Shown here: positions 10,230 through 23,083 of the stretch, piece by piece
Layout: every line of letters starts with the position of its first letter
Position numbering within the stretch: position 1 is the first letter of the stretch
NCBI RefSeq assembly: GCF_932526225.1
Contig: NC_064041.1
Location: forward strand, 12,172,751-12,236,750
Source of the DNA: Nematostella vectensis
Taxonomy: Eukaryota; Cnidaria; Anthozoa; Actiniaria; Edwardsiidae
Reading direction: 5' to 3'
Length of the DNA stretch: 64,000 nt
Notes under the pieces: model-generated
The model's database searches: none
Told to the model about the DNA's origin: nothing
The model's input: the letters and a program-made list of their open reading frames with translations, nothing else
Position numbers and translations under genes: made by a program

Positions 10230-10260
<31 letters not shown>

Positions 10261-10320
10261 GATTGGGCGCGGTTAGTACTTGGATGGGTGACCGCCTGGG
10301 AATACCGCGTGCTGTAGGCA
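10202..10320 (+). rRNA. 5S: 5S rRNA gene, array A copy 7
   Basis: Complete; its spacer runs into the N gap 132 bp downstream. Confidence 0.96.
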
Positions 10321-10452
10321 TTTCTTTTTCATTTTTTTTCTAAACTATAAAGAAAAAGTTAGTGCAGGTTGGTCATTGTCTAAGCTAAAGAAATCCCTCA
10401 GTTGTATGCGTTCTCAACTCGATCTATAGACAATTCAGGCATACTCAGCGAC

Positions 10453-10652
10453 NNNNNNNNNNNNNNNNNNNNNNNNNNNNNNNNNNNNNNNNNNNNNNNN
10501 NNNNNNNNNNNNNNNNNNNNNNNNNNNNNNNNNNNNNNNNNNNNNNNNNNNNNNNNNNNNNNNNNNNNNNNNNNNNNNNNNNNNNNNNNNNNNNNNNNNN
10601 NNNNNNNNNNNNNNNNNNNNNNNNNNNNNNNNNNNNNNNNNNNNNNNNNNNN
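10453..10652. other. Assembly gap (200 N)
   Basis: Exactly 200 Ns. The left flank stops in the spacer after 5S and the right flank resumes inside U2, so at least 1,053 bp of unit (or that plus whole 1,702-bp units) is missing, including one U1 gene. The N length is a placeholder. Confidence 0.97.
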
Positions 10653-10793
10653 GGACGCAGCAAGCCGCTTATTCCACAGCCAGTTTCCAAAAATCAGTTT
10701 AATATATGAGCTACTCAATGAGCAGCGTATCAGATATTAAGCTGATAAGAACAGATACTACACTTGATCTTAGCCAAAAGGCCGAGAAGCGAT
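10653..10793 (-). ncRNA. U2: U2 snRNA gene, array A copy 7 (3' end lost in gap)
   Basis: U2 nt 1-141 present, with promoter, branch-site segment and Sm site. Stem-loop IV falls in the N gap. Confidence 0.95.
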
Positions 10794-11050
10794 GCAGAAT
10801 CTGGCTCGGACTACAGGGAGCGTTTATCATTCTAGGCCTCCGCCATGTGGGTGACGGACTCGGTTTTAGGCCCTTCTGCCTCCTAAGATCACATGTGATG
10901 ATCAGTCATGAACGTAGTGCTATCACGTACGAGCAGTATTCGCTTGATACAGCGTCTTTGCGAGTGCAATGAGACATTTTTACCGCGCTAGTGCGTGCGT
11001 ACGTTCTCACCGCACCGCTATAAAAGTCTAAAATATCACCGAGATCTTTC

Positions 11051-11078
11051 GTCTACGGCCATACCATCGAGAAAACAC

Positions 11079-11109
<31 letters not shown>

Positions 11110-11169
11110 GATTGGGCGCGGTTAGTACTTGGATGGGTGACCGCCTGGGAATACCGCGTGCTGTAGGCA
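11051..11169 (+). rRNA. 5S: 5S rRNA gene, array A copy 8
   Basis: Complete; first 5S after the gap at 10453. Confidence 0.96.
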
Positions 11170-11943
11170 TTTCTTTTTCATTTTTTTTCTAAACTATAAA
11201 GAAAAAGTTAGTGCAGGTTGGTCATTGTCTAAGCTAAAGAAATCCCTCAGTTGTATGCGTTCTCAACTCGATCTATAGACAATTCAGGCATACTCAGCGA
11301 CCGTATTGTAATCAAAATCGCGGTCGTAAACGTTCGCAAACGTTCAGCAGATTCAAGTAGAGTCATAATATTACAAGCGATCAGATCAGTGGATTGTGAA
11401 AGCCTGTAAGAGCGTTAGTACTCGCATAGGAAATGTCTCTCAATGCAGTAAAATACTATGAGAGAAAGTGCGCAGTATTATCGCATTGGTCGCGCGTTTA
11501 CACCGCGAGTGAACACGAACATTACTCAGCTAGCATCTCATACAAGCTGAGATGCCATTCATAGCGTAAACCTTGTCCAAATAAATGCTTTTCGAGATCA
11601 TGTTTTCACTCACTATAATAAAGCGCGAAGGTTGCAAAGCAGCGCGCGTATTCCACTGTTCTATTTTAGTGACGAAACAGTCGCACTGAACTTTCATCGC
11701 CGGTTAGCAACAACTGATCAAAACACAGCTCACCTTCGCTCGTTTCATCGCAAAAACACCGCTAGAATGCAGACCAAACACGACTAAAGCCTCTGCCCAC
11801 CATGACGGTAATGTGAGAGCAAGTTGTTCGCTATTAGAAGTTAGAAATTTTACAATAGTTGACTGATTACAAGCGGTGTGAAGTCCGTGCTTCACGAGTC
11901 GCTCGTTGTGATTGTGTTGTGATTACACTTGATTCGTATTGTT

Positions 11944-11980
<37 letters not shown>

Positions 11981-11986
11981 ATTATA

Positions 11987-12018
<32 letters not shown>

Positions 12019-12109
12019 GGGGTCAACCCAATCGAAGTGCAATGAGAGGGCCTCACCCTGAGAGGACCGCCTTGGTGATCACGGTAAACCTCCCGCGTCA
12101 GGTAAGTAT
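11944..12109 (-). ncRNA. U1: U1 snRNA gene, array A copy 7
   Basis: Complete; matches the reference copy. Confidence 0.96.
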
Positions 12110-12305
12110 GAGTTTATTTGGCGTCCCTGTACACCGACTGTCCCCGGCTGATTTCATCCTCCATGTGGGAACGGTGCATCGCGGTGATTATGACCCGTCG
12201 TCTTAATGACGATCCTGTCTCTTATTGATCTCTCCCGCTATAGCTCGCATGAACAGCACGTAAATGATGCTCGAGGTGTTGCTTGAATGTGTCTTCCCGA
12301 AAGGG

Positions 12306-12495
12306 AAGGGGGCCGTACTCGGAGGTAGTGCAATACCGAGACAACCCGTGGCTGGGACGCAGCAAGCCGCTTATTCCACAGCCAGTTTCCAAAAATCAGT
12401 TTAATATATGAGCTACTCAATGAGCAGCGTATCAGATATTAAGCTGATAAGAACAGATACTACACTTGATCTTAGCCAAAAGGCCGAGAAGCGAT
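12306..12495 (-). ncRNA. U2: U2 snRNA gene, array A copy 8
   Basis: Complete; matches the reference copy. Confidence 0.96.
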
Positions 12496-12752
12496 GCAGA
12501 ATCTGGCTCGGACTACAGGGAGCGTTTATCATTCTAGGCCTCCGCCATGTGGGTGACGGACTCGGTTTTAGGCCCTTCTGCCTCCTAAGATCACATGTGA
12601 TGATCAGTCATGAACGTAGTGCTATCACGTACGAGCAGTATTCGCTTGATACAGCGTCTTTGCGAGTGCAATGAGACATTTTTACCGCGCTAGTGCGTGC
12701 GTACGTTCTCACCGCACCGCTATAAAAGTCTAAAATATCACCGAGATCTTTC

Positions 12753-12780
12753 GTCTACGGCCATACCATCGAGAAAACAC

Positions 12781-12811
<31 letters not shown>

Positions 12812-12871
12812 GATTGGGCGCGGTTAGTACTTGGATGGGTGACCGCCTGGGAATACCGCGTGCTGTAGGCA
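12753..12871 (+). rRNA. 5S: 5S rRNA gene, array A copy 9
   Basis: Complete; matches the reference copy. Confidence 0.96.
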
Positions 12872-13645
12872 TTTCTTTTTCATTTTTTTTCTAAACTATA
12901 AAGAAAAAGTTAGTGCAGGTTGGTCATTGTCTAAGCTAAAGAAATCCCTCAGTTGTATGCGTTCTCAACTCGATCTATAGACAATTCAGGCATACTCAGC
13001 GACCGTATTGTAATCAAAATCGCGGTCGTAAACGTTCGCAAACGTTCAGCAGATTCAAGTAGAGTCATAATATTACAAGCGATCAGATCAGTGGATTGTG
13101 AAAGCCTGTAAGAGCGTTAGTACTCGCATAGGAAATGTCTCTCAATGCAGTAAAATACTATGAGAGAAAGTGCGCAGTATTATCGCATTGGTCGCGCGTT
13201 TACACCGCGAGTGAACACGAACATTACTCAGCTAGCATCTCATACAAGCTGAGATGCCATTCATAGCGTAAACCTTGTCCAAATAAATGCTTTTCGAGAT
13301 CATGTTTTCACTCACTATAATAAAGCGCGAAGGTTGCAAAGCAGCGCGCGTATTCCACTGTTCTATTTTAGTGACGAAACAGTCGCACTGAACTTTCATC
13401 GCCGGTTAGCAACAACTGATCAAAACACAGCTCACCTTCGCTCGTTTCATCGCAAAAACACCGCTAGAATGCAGACCAAACACGACTAAAGCCTCTGCCC
13501 ACCATGACGGTAATGTGAGAGCAAGTTGTTCGCTATTAGAAGTTAGAAATTTTACAATAGTTGACTGATTACAAGCGGTGTGAAGTCCGTGCTTCACGAG
13601 TCGCTCGTTGTGATTGTGTTGTGATTACACTTGATTCGTATTGTT

Positions 13646-13682
<37 letters not shown>

Positions 13683-13688
13683 ATTATA

Positions 13689-13720
<32 letters not shown>

Positions 13721-13811
13721 GGGGTCAACCCAATCGAAGTGCAATGAGAGGGCCTCACCCTGAGAGGACCGCCTTGGTGATCACGGTAAACCTCCCGCGT
13801 CAGGTAAGTAT
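13646..13811 (-). ncRNA. U1: U1 snRNA gene, array A copy 8
   Basis: Complete; matches the reference copy. Confidence 0.96.
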
Positions 13812-14007
13812 GAGTTTATTTGGCGTCCCTGTACACCGACTGTCCCCGGCTGATTTCATCCTCCATGTGGGAACGGTGCATCGCGGTGATTATGACCCGT
13901 CGTCTTAATGACGATCCTGTCTCTTATTGATCTCTCCCGCTATAGCTCGCATGAACAGCACGTAAATGATGCTCGAGGTGTTGCTTGAATGTGTCTTCCC
14001 GAAAGGG

Positions 14008-14197
14008 AAGGGGGCCGTACTCGGAGGTAGTGCAATACCGAGACAACCCGTGGCTGGGACGCAGCAAGCCGCTTATTCCACAGCCAGTTTCCAAAAATCA
14101 GTTTAATATATGAGCTACTCAATGAGCAGCGTATCAGATATTAAGCTGATAAGAACAGATACTACACTTGATCTTAGCCAAAAGGCCGAGAAGCGAT
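14008..14197 (-). ncRNA. U2: U2 snRNA gene, array A copy 9
   Basis: Complete; matches the reference copy. Confidence 0.96.
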
Positions 14198-14454
14198 GCA
14201 GAATCTGGCTCGGACTACAGGGAGCGTTTATCATTCTAGGCCTCCGCCATGTGGGTGACGGACTCGGTTTTAGGCCCTTCTGCCTCCTAAGATCACATGT
14301 GATGATCAGTCATGAACGTAGTGCTATCACGTACGAGCAGTATTCGCTTGATACAGCGTCTTTGCGAGTGCAATGAGACATTTTTACCGCGCTAGTGCGT
14401 GCGTACGTTCTCACCGCACCGCTATAAAAGTCTAAAATATCACCGAGATCTTTC

Positions 14455-14482
14455 GTCTACGGCCATACCATCGAGAAAACAC

Positions 14483-14513
<31 letters not shown>

Positions 14514-14573
14514 GATTGGGCGCGGTTAGTACTTGGATGGGTGACCGCCTGGGAATACCGCGTGCTGTAGGCA
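14455..14573 (+). rRNA. 5S: 5S rRNA gene, array A copy 10
   Basis: Complete; matches the reference copy. Confidence 0.96.
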
Positions 14574-15347
14574 TTTCTTTTTCATTTTTTTTCTAAACTA
14601 TAAAGAAAAAGTTAGTGCAGGTTGGTCATTGTCTAAGCTAAAGAAATCCCTCAGTTGTATGCGTTCTCAACTCGATCTATAGACAATTCAGGCATACTCA
14701 GCGACCGTATTGTAATCAAAATCGCGGTCGTAAACGTTCGCAAACGTTCAGCAGATTCAAGTAGAGTCATAATATTACAAGCGATCAGATCAGTGGATTG
14801 TGAAAGCCTGTAAGAGCGTTAGTACTCGCATAGGAAATGTCTCTCAATGCAGTAAAATACTATGAGAGAAAGTGCGCAGTATTATCGCATTGGTCGCGCG
14901 TTTACACCGCGAGTGAACACGAACATTACTCAGCTAGCATCTCATACAAGCTGAGATGCCATTCATAGCGTAAACCTTGTCCAAATAAATGCTTTTCGAG
15001 ATCATGTTTTCACTCACTATAATAAAGCGCGAAGGTTGCAAAGCAGCGCGCGTATTCCACTGTTCTATTTTAGTGACGAAACAGTCGCACTGAACTTTCA
15101 TCGCCGGTTAGCAACAACTGATCAAAACACAGCTCACCTTCGCTCGTTTCATCGCAAAAACACCGCTAGAATGCAGACCAAACACGACTAAAGCCTCTGC
15201 CCACCATGACGGTAATGTGAGAGCAAGTTGTTCGCTATTAGAAGTTAGAAATTTTACAATAGTTGACTGATTACAAGCGGTGTGAAGTCCGTGCTTCACG
15301 AGTCGCTCGTTGTGATTGTGTTGTGATTACACTTGATTCGTATTGTT

Positions 15348-15384
<37 letters not shown>

Positions 15385-15390
15385 ATTATA

Positions 15391-15422
<32 letters not shown>

Positions 15423-15513
15423 GGGGTCAACCCAATCGAAGTGCAATGAGAGGGCCTCACCCTGAGAGGACCGCCTTGGTGATCACGGTAAACCTCCCGC
15501 GTCAGGTAAGTAT
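15348..15513 (-). ncRNA. U1: U1 snRNA gene, array A copy 9
   Basis: Complete; matches the reference copy. Confidence 0.96.
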
Positions 15514-15709
15514 GAGTTTATTTGGCGTCCCTGTACACCGACTGTCCCCGGCTGATTTCATCCTCCATGTGGGAACGGTGCATCGCGGTGATTATGACCC
15601 GTCGTCTTAATGACGATCCTGTCTCTTATTGATCTCTCCCGCTATAGCTCGCATGAACAGCACGTAAATGATGCTCGAGGTGTTGCTTGAATGTGTCTTC
15701 CCGAAAGGG

Positions 15710-15899
15710 AAGGGGGCCGTACTCGGAGGTAGTGCAATACCGAGACAACCCGTGGCTGGGACGCAGCAAGCCGCTTATTCCACAGCCAGTTTCCAAAAAT
15801 CAGTTTAATATATGAGCTACTCAATGAGCAGCGTATCAGATATTAAGCTGATAAGAACAGATACTACACTTGATCTTAGCCAAAAGGCCGAGAAGCGAT
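15710..15899 (-). ncRNA. U2: U2 snRNA gene, array A copy 10
   Basis: Complete; matches the reference copy. Confidence 0.96.
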
Positions 15900-16156
15900 G
15901 CAGAATCTGGCTCGGACTACAGGGAGCGTTTATCATTCTAGGCCTCCGCCATGTGGGTGACGGACTCGGTTTTAGGCCCTTCTGCCTCCTAAGATCACAT
16001 GTGATGATCAGTCATGAACGTAGTGCTATCACGTACGAGCAGTATTCGCTTGATACAGCGTCTTTGCGAGTGCAATGAGACATTTTTACCGCGCTAGTGC
16101 GTGCGTACGTTCTCACCGCACCGCTATAAAAGTCTAAAATATCACCGAGATCTTTC

Positions 16157-16184
16157 GTCTACGGCCATACCATCGAGAAAACAC

Positions 16185-16215
<31 letters not shown>

Positions 16216-16275
16216 GATTGGGCGCGGTTAGTACTTGGATGGGTGACCGCCTGGGAATACCGCGTGCTGTAGGCA
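16157..16275 (+). rRNA. 5S: 5S rRNA gene, array A copy 11
   Basis: Complete; matches the reference copy. Confidence 0.96.
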
Positions 16276-17049
16276 TTTCTTTTTCATTTTTTTTCTAAAC
16301 TATAAAGAAAAAGTTAGTGCAGGTTGGTCATTGTCTAAGCTAAAGAAATCCCTCAGTTGTATGCGTTCTCAACTCGATCTATAGACAATTCAGGCATACT
16401 CAGCGACCGTATTGTAATCAAAATCGCGGTCGTAAACGTTCGCAAACGTTCAGCAGATTCAAGTAGAGTCATAATATTACAAGCGATCAGATCAGTGGAT
16501 TGTGAAAGCCTGTAAGAGCGTTAGTACTCGCATAGGAAATGTCTCTCAATGCAGTAAAATACTATGAGAGAAAGTGCGCAGTATTATCGCATTGGTCGCG
16601 CGTTTACACCGCGAGTGAACACGAACATTACTCAGCTAGCATCTCATACAAGCTGAGATGCCATTCATAGCGTAAACCTTGTCCAAATAAATGCTTTTCG
16701 AGATCATGTTTTCACTCACTATAATAAAGCGCGAAGGTTGCAAAGCAGCGCGCGTATTCCACTGTTCTATTTTAGTGACGAAACAGTCGCACTGAACTTT
16801 CATCGCCGGTTAGCAACAACTGATCAAAACACAGCTCACCTTCGCTCGTTTCATCGCAAAAACACCGCTAGAATGCAGACCAAACACGACTAAAGCCTCT
16901 GCCCACCATGACGGTAATGTGAGAGCAAGTTGTTCGCTATTAGAAGTTAGAAATTTTACAATAGTTGACTGATTACAAGCGGTGTGAAGTCCGTGCTTCA
17001 CGAGTCGCTCGTTGTGATTGTGTTGTGATTACACTTGATTCGTATTGTT

Positions 17050-17086
<37 letters not shown>

Positions 17087-17092
17087 ATTATA

Positions 17093-17124
<32 letters not shown>

Positions 17125-17215
17125 GGGGTCAACCCAATCGAAGTGCAATGAGAGGGCCTCACCCTGAGAGGACCGCCTTGGTGATCACGGTAAACCTCCC
17201 GCGTCAGGTAAGTAT
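17050..17215 (-). ncRNA. U1: U1 snRNA gene, array A copy 10
   Basis: Complete; matches the reference copy. Confidence 0.96.
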
Positions 17216-17411
17216 GAGTTTATTTGGCGTCCCTGTACACCGACTGTCCCCGGCTGATTTCATCCTCCATGTGGGAACGGTGCATCGCGGTGATTATGAC
17301 CCGTCGTCTTAATGACGATCCTGTCTCTTATTGATCTCTCCCGCTATAGCTCGCATGAACAGCACGTAAATGATGCTCGAGGTGTTGCTTGAATGTGTCT
17401 TCCCGAAAGGG

Positions 17412-17601
17412 AAGGGGGCCGTACTCGGAGGTAGTGCAATACCGAGACAACCCGTGGCTGGGACGCAGCAAGCCGCTTATTCCACAGCCAGTTTCCAAAA
17501 ATCAGTTTAATATATGAGCTACTCAATGAGCAGCGTATCAGATATTAAGCTGATAAGAACAGATACTACACTTGATCTTAGCCAAAAGGCCGAGAAGCGA
17601 T
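17412..17601 (-). ncRNA. U2: U2 snRNA gene, array A copy 11
   Basis: Complete; matches the reference copy. Confidence 0.96.
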
Positions 17602-17858
17602 GCAGAATCTGGCTCGGACTACAGGGAGCGTTTATCATTCTAGGCCTCCGCCATGTGGGTGACGGACTCGGTTTTAGGCCCTTCTGCCTCCTAAGATCAC
17701 ATGTGATGATCAGTCATGAACGTAGTGCTATCACGTACGAGCAGTATTCGCTTGATACAGCGTCTTTGCGAGTGCAATGAGACATTTTTACCGCGCTAGT
17801 GCGTGCGTACGTTCTCACCGCACCGCTATAAAAGTCTAAAATATCACCGAGATCTTTC

Positions 17859-17886
17859 GTCTACGGCCATACCATCGAGAAAACAC

Positions 17887-17917
<31 letters not shown>

Positions 17918-17977
17918 GATTGGGCGCGGTTAGTACTTGGATGGGTGACCGCCTGGGAATACCGCGTGCTGTAGGCA
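17859..17977 (+). rRNA. 5S: 5S rRNA gene, array A copy 12
   Basis: Complete; matches the reference copy. Confidence 0.96.
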
Positions 17978-18751
17978 TTTCTTTTTCATTTTTTTTCTAA
18001 ACTATAAAGAAAAAGTTAGTGCAGGTTGGTCATTGTCTAAGCTAAAGAAATCCCTCAGTTGTATGCGTTCTCAACTCGATCTATAGACAATTCAGGCATA
18101 CTCAGCGACCGTATTGTAATCAAAATCGCGGTCGTAAACGTTCGCAAACGTTCAGCAGATTCAAGTAGAGTCATAATATTACAAGCGATCAGATCAGTGG
18201 ATTGTGAAAGCCTGTAAGAGCGTTAGTACTCGCATAGGAAATGTCTCTCAATGCAGTAAAATACTATGAGAGAAAGTGCGCAGTATTATCGCATTGGTCG
18301 CGCGTTTACACCGCGAGTGAACACGAACATTACTCAGCTAGCATCTCATACAAGCTGAGATGCCATTCATAGCGTAAACCTTGTCCAAATAAATGCTTTT
18401 CGAGATCATGTTTTCACTCACTATAATAAAGCGCGAAGGTTGCAAAGCAGCGCGCGTATTCCACTGTTCTATTTTAGTGACGAAACAGTCGCACTGAACT
18501 TTCATCGCCGGTTAGCAACAACTGATCAAAACACAGCTCACCTTCGCTCGTTTCATCGCAAAAACACCGCTAGAATGCAGACCAAACACGACTAAAGCCT
18601 CTGCCCACCATGACGGTAATGTGAGAGCAAGTTGTTCGCTATTAGAAGTTAGAAATTTTACAATAGTTGACTGATTACAAGCGGTGTGAAGTCCGTGCTT
18701 CACGAGTCGCTCGTTGTGATTGTGTTGTGATTACACTTGATTCGTATTGTT

Positions 18752-18788
<37 letters not shown>

Positions 18789-18794
18789 ATTATA

Positions 18795-18826
<32 letters not shown>

Positions 18827-18917
18827 GGGGTCAACCCAATCGAAGTGCAATGAGAGGGCCTCACCCTGAGAGGACCGCCTTGGTGATCACGGTAAACCTC
18901 CCGCGTCAGGTAAGTAT
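18752..18917 (-). ncRNA. U1: U1 snRNA gene, array A copy 11
   Basis: Complete; matches the reference copy. Confidence 0.96.
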
Positions 18918-19113
18918 GAGTTTATTTGGCGTCCCTGTACACCGACTGTCCCCGGCTGATTTCATCCTCCATGTGGGAACGGTGCATCGCGGTGATTATG
19001 ACCCGTCGTCTTAATGACGATCCTGTCTCTTATTGATCTCTCCCGCTATAGCTCGCATGAACAGCACGTAAATGATGCTCGAGGTGTTGCTTGAATGTGT
19101 CTTCCCGAAAGGG

Positions 19114-19303
19114 AAGGGGGCCGTACTCGGAGGTAGTGCAATACCGAGACAACCCGTGGCTGGGACGCAGCAAGCCGCTTATTCCACAGCCAGTTTCCAA
19201 AAATCAGTTTAATATATGAGCTACTCAATGAGCAGCGTATCAGATATTAAGCTGATAAGAACAGATACTACACTTGATCTTAGCCAAAAGGCCGAGAAGC
19301 GAT
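19114..19303 (-). ncRNA. U2: U2 snRNA gene, array A copy 12
   Basis: Complete; matches the reference copy. Confidence 0.96.
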
Positions 19304-19560
19304 GCAGAATCTGGCTCGGACTACAGGGAGCGTTTATCATTCTAGGCCTCCGCCATGTGGGTGACGGACTCGGTTTTAGGCCCTTCTGCCTCCTAAGATC
19401 ACATGTGATGATCAGTCATGAACGTAGTGCTATCACGTACGAGCAGTATTCGCTTGATACAGCGTCTTTGCGAGTGCAATGAGACATTTTTACCGCGCTA
19501 GTGCGTGCGTACGTTCTCACCGCACCGCTATAAAAGTCTAAAATATCACCGAGATCTTTC

Positions 19561-19588
19561 GTCTACGGCCATACCATCGAGAAAACAC

Positions 19589-19619
<31 letters not shown>

Positions 19620-19679
19620 GATTGGGCGCGGTTAGTACTTGGATGGGTGACCGCCTGGGAATACCGCGTGCTGTAGGCA
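19561..19679 (+). rRNA. 5S: 5S rRNA gene, array A copy 13
   Basis: Complete; matches the reference copy. Confidence 0.96.
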
Positions 19680-20453
19680 TTTCTTTTTCATTTTTTTTCT
19701 AAACTATAAAGAAAAAGTTAGTGCAGGTTGGTCATTGTCTAAGCTAAAGAAATCCCTCAGTTGTATGCGTTCTCAACTCGATCTATAGACAATTCAGGCA
19801 TACTCAGCGACCGTATTGTAATCAAAATCGCGGTCGTAAACGTTCGCAAACGTTCAGCAGATTCAAGTAGAGTCATAATATTACAAGCGATCAGATCAGT
19901 GGATTGTGAAAGCCTGTAAGAGCGTTAGTACTCGCATAGGAAATGTCTCTCAATGCAGTAAAATACTATGAGAGAAAGTGCGCAGTATTATCGCATTGGT
20001 CGCGCGTTTACACCGCGAGTGAACACGAACATTACTCAGCTAGCATCTCATACAAGCTGAGATGCCATTCATAGCGTAAACCTTGTCCAAATAAATGCTT
20101 TTCGAGATCATGTTTTCACTCACTATAATAAAGCGCGAAGGTTGCAAAGCAGCGCGCGTATTCCACTGTTCTATTTTAGTGACGAAACAGTCGCACTGAA
20201 CTTTCATCGCCGGTTAGCAACAACTGATCAAAACACAGCTCACCTTCGCTCGTTTCATCGCAAAAACACCGCTAGAATGCAGACCAAACACGACTAAAGC
20301 CTCTGCCCACCATGACGGTAATGTGAGAGCAAGTTGTTCGCTATTAGAAGTTAGAAATTTTACAATAGTTGACTGATTACAAGCGGTGTGAAGTCCGTGC
20401 TTCACGAGTCGCTCGTTGTGATTGTGTTGTGATTACACTTGATTCGTATTGTT

Positions 20454-20490
<37 letters not shown>

Positions 20491-20496
20491 ATTATA

Positions 20497-20528
<32 letters not shown>

Positions 20529-20619
20529 GGGGTCAACCCAATCGAAGTGCAATGAGAGGGCCTCACCCTGAGAGGACCGCCTTGGTGATCACGGTAAACC
20601 TCCCGCGTCAGGTAAGTAT
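20454..20619 (-). ncRNA. U1: U1 snRNA gene, array A copy 12
   Basis: Complete; matches the reference copy. Confidence 0.96.
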
Positions 20620-20815
20620 GAGTTTATTTGGCGTCCCTGTACACCGACTGTCCCCGGCTGATTTCATCCTCCATGTGGGAACGGTGCATCGCGGTGATTA
20701 TGACCCGTCGTCTTAATGACGATCCTGTCTCTTATTGATCTCTCCCGCTATAGCTCGCATGAACAGCACGTAAATGATGCTCGAGGTGTTGCTTGAATGT
20801 GTCTTCCCGAAAGGG

Positions 20816-21005
20816 AAGGGGGCCGTACTCGGAGGTAGTGCAATACCGAGACAACCCGTGGCTGGGACGCAGCAAGCCGCTTATTCCACAGCCAGTTTCC
20901 AAAAATCAGTTTAATATATGAGCTACTCAATGAGCAGCGTATCAGATATTAAGCTGATAAGAACAGATACTACACTTGATCTTAGCCAAAAGGCCGAGAA
21001 GCGAT
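20816..21005 (-). ncRNA. U2: U2 snRNA gene, array A copy 13
   Basis: Complete; matches the reference copy. Confidence 0.96.
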
Positions 21006-21262
21006 GCAGAATCTGGCTCGGACTACAGGGAGCGTTTATCATTCTAGGCCTCCGCCATGTGGGTGACGGACTCGGTTTTAGGCCCTTCTGCCTCCTAAGA
21101 TCACATGTGATGATCAGTCATGAACGTAGTGCTATCACGTACGAGCAGTATTCGCTTGATACAGCGTCTTTGCGAGTGCAATGAGACATTTTTACCGCGC
21201 TAGTGCGTGCGTACGTTCTCACCGCACCGCTATAAAAGTCTAAAATATCACCGAGATCTTTC

Positions 21263-21290
21263 GTCTACGGCCATACCATCGAGAAAACAC

Positions 21291-21321
<31 letters not shown>

Positions 21322-21381
21322 GATTGGGCGCGGTTAGTACTTGGATGGGTGACCGCCTGGGAATACCGCGTGCTGTAGGCA
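21263..21381 (+). rRNA. 5S: 5S rRNA gene, array A copy 14
   Basis: Complete; matches the reference copy. Confidence 0.96.
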
Positions 21382-22155
21382 TTTCTTTTTCATTTTTTTT
21401 CTAAACTATAAAGAAAAAGTTAGTGCAGGTTGGTCATTGTCTAAGCTAAAGAAATCCCTCAGTTGTATGCGTTCTCAACTCGATCTATAGACAATTCAGG
21501 CATACTCAGCGACCGTATTGTAATCAAAATCGCGGTCGTAAACGTTCGCAAACGTTCAGCAGATTCAAGTAGAGTCATAATATTACAAGCGATCAGATCA
21601 GTGGATTGTGAAAGCCTGTAAGAGCGTTAGTACTCGCATAGGAAATGTCTCTCAATGCAGTAAAATACTATGAGAGAAAGTGCGCAGTATTATCGCATTG
21701 GTCGCGCGTTTACACCGCGAGTGAACACGAACATTACTCAGCTAGCATCTCATACAAGCTGAGATGCCATTCATAGCGTAAACCTTGTCCAAATAAATGC
21801 TTTTCGAGATCATGTTTTCACTCACTATAATAAAGCGCGAAGGTTGCAAAGCAGCGCGCGTATTCCACTGTTCTATTTTAGTGACGAAACAGTCGCACTG
21901 AACTTTCATCGCCGGTTAGCAACAACTGATCAAAACACAGCTCACCTTCGCTCGTTTCATCGCAAAAACACCGCTAGAATGCAGACCAAACACGACTAAA
22001 GCCTCTGCCCACCATGACGGTAATGTGAGAGCAAGTTGTTCGCTATTAGAAGTTAGAAATTTTACAATAGTTGACTGATTACAAGCGGTGTGAAGTCCGT
22101 GCTTCACGAGTCGCTCGTTGTGATTGTGTTGTGATTACACTTGATTCGTATTGTT

Positions 22156-22192
<37 letters not shown>

Positions 22193-22198
22193 ATTATA

Positions 22199-22230
<32 letters not shown>

Positions 22231-22321
22231 GGGGTCAACCCAATCGAAGTGCAATGAGAGGGCCTCACCCTGAGAGGACCGCCTTGGTGATCACGGTAAA
22301 CCTCCCGCGTCAGGTAAGTAT
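22156..22321 (-). ncRNA. U1: U1 snRNA gene, array A copy 13
   Basis: Complete; matches the reference copy. Confidence 0.96.
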
Positions 22322-22517
22322 GAGTTTATTTGGCGTCCCTGTACACCGACTGTCCCCGGCTGATTTCATCCTCCATGTGGGAACGGTGCATCGCGGTGAT
22401 TATGACCCGTCGTCTTAATGACGATCCTGTCTCTTATTGATCTCTCCCGCTATAGCTCGCATGAACAGCACGTAAATGATGCTCGAGGTGTTGCTTGAAT
22501 GTGTCTTCCCGAAAGGG

Positions 22518-22707
22518 AAGGGGGCCGTACTCGGAGGTAGTGCAATACCGAGACAACCCGTGGCTGGGACGCAGCAAGCCGCTTATTCCACAGCCAGTTT
22601 CCAAAAATCAGTTTAATATATGAGCTACTCAATGAGCAGCGTATCAGATATTAAGCTGATAAGAACAGATACTACACTTGATCTTAGCCAAAAGGCCGAG
22701 AAGCGAT
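22518..22707 (-). ncRNA. U2: U2 snRNA gene, array A copy 14
   Basis: Complete; matches the reference copy. Confidence 0.96.
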
Positions 22708-22964
22708 GCAGAATCTGGCTCGGACTACAGGGAGCGTTTATCATTCTAGGCCTCCGCCATGTGGGTGACGGACTCGGTTTTAGGCCCTTCTGCCTCCTAA
22801 GATCACATGTGATGATCAGTCATGAACGTAGTGCTATCACGTACGAGCAGTATTCGCTTGATACAGCGTCTTTGCGAGTGCAATGAGACATTTTTACCGC
22901 GCTAGTGCGTGCGTACGTTCTCACCGCACCGCTATAAAAGTCTAAAATATCACCGAGATCTTTC

Positions 22965-22992
22965 GTCTACGGCCATACCATCGAGAAAACAC

Positions 22993-23023
<31 letters not shown>

Positions 23024-23083
23024 GATTGGGCGCGGTTAGTACTTGGATGGGTGACCGCCTGGGAATACCGCGTGCTGTAGGCA
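22965..23083 (+). rRNA. 5S: 5S rRNA gene, array A copy 15
   Basis: Complete; the spacer that follows carries a private A-to-G change at 23624. Confidence 0.96.

Noticed and set aside
10398-10740. ORFs spanning Ns (also at 31130..31534 and 48071..48337)
   Set aside because: Open only because N codons are not stops.
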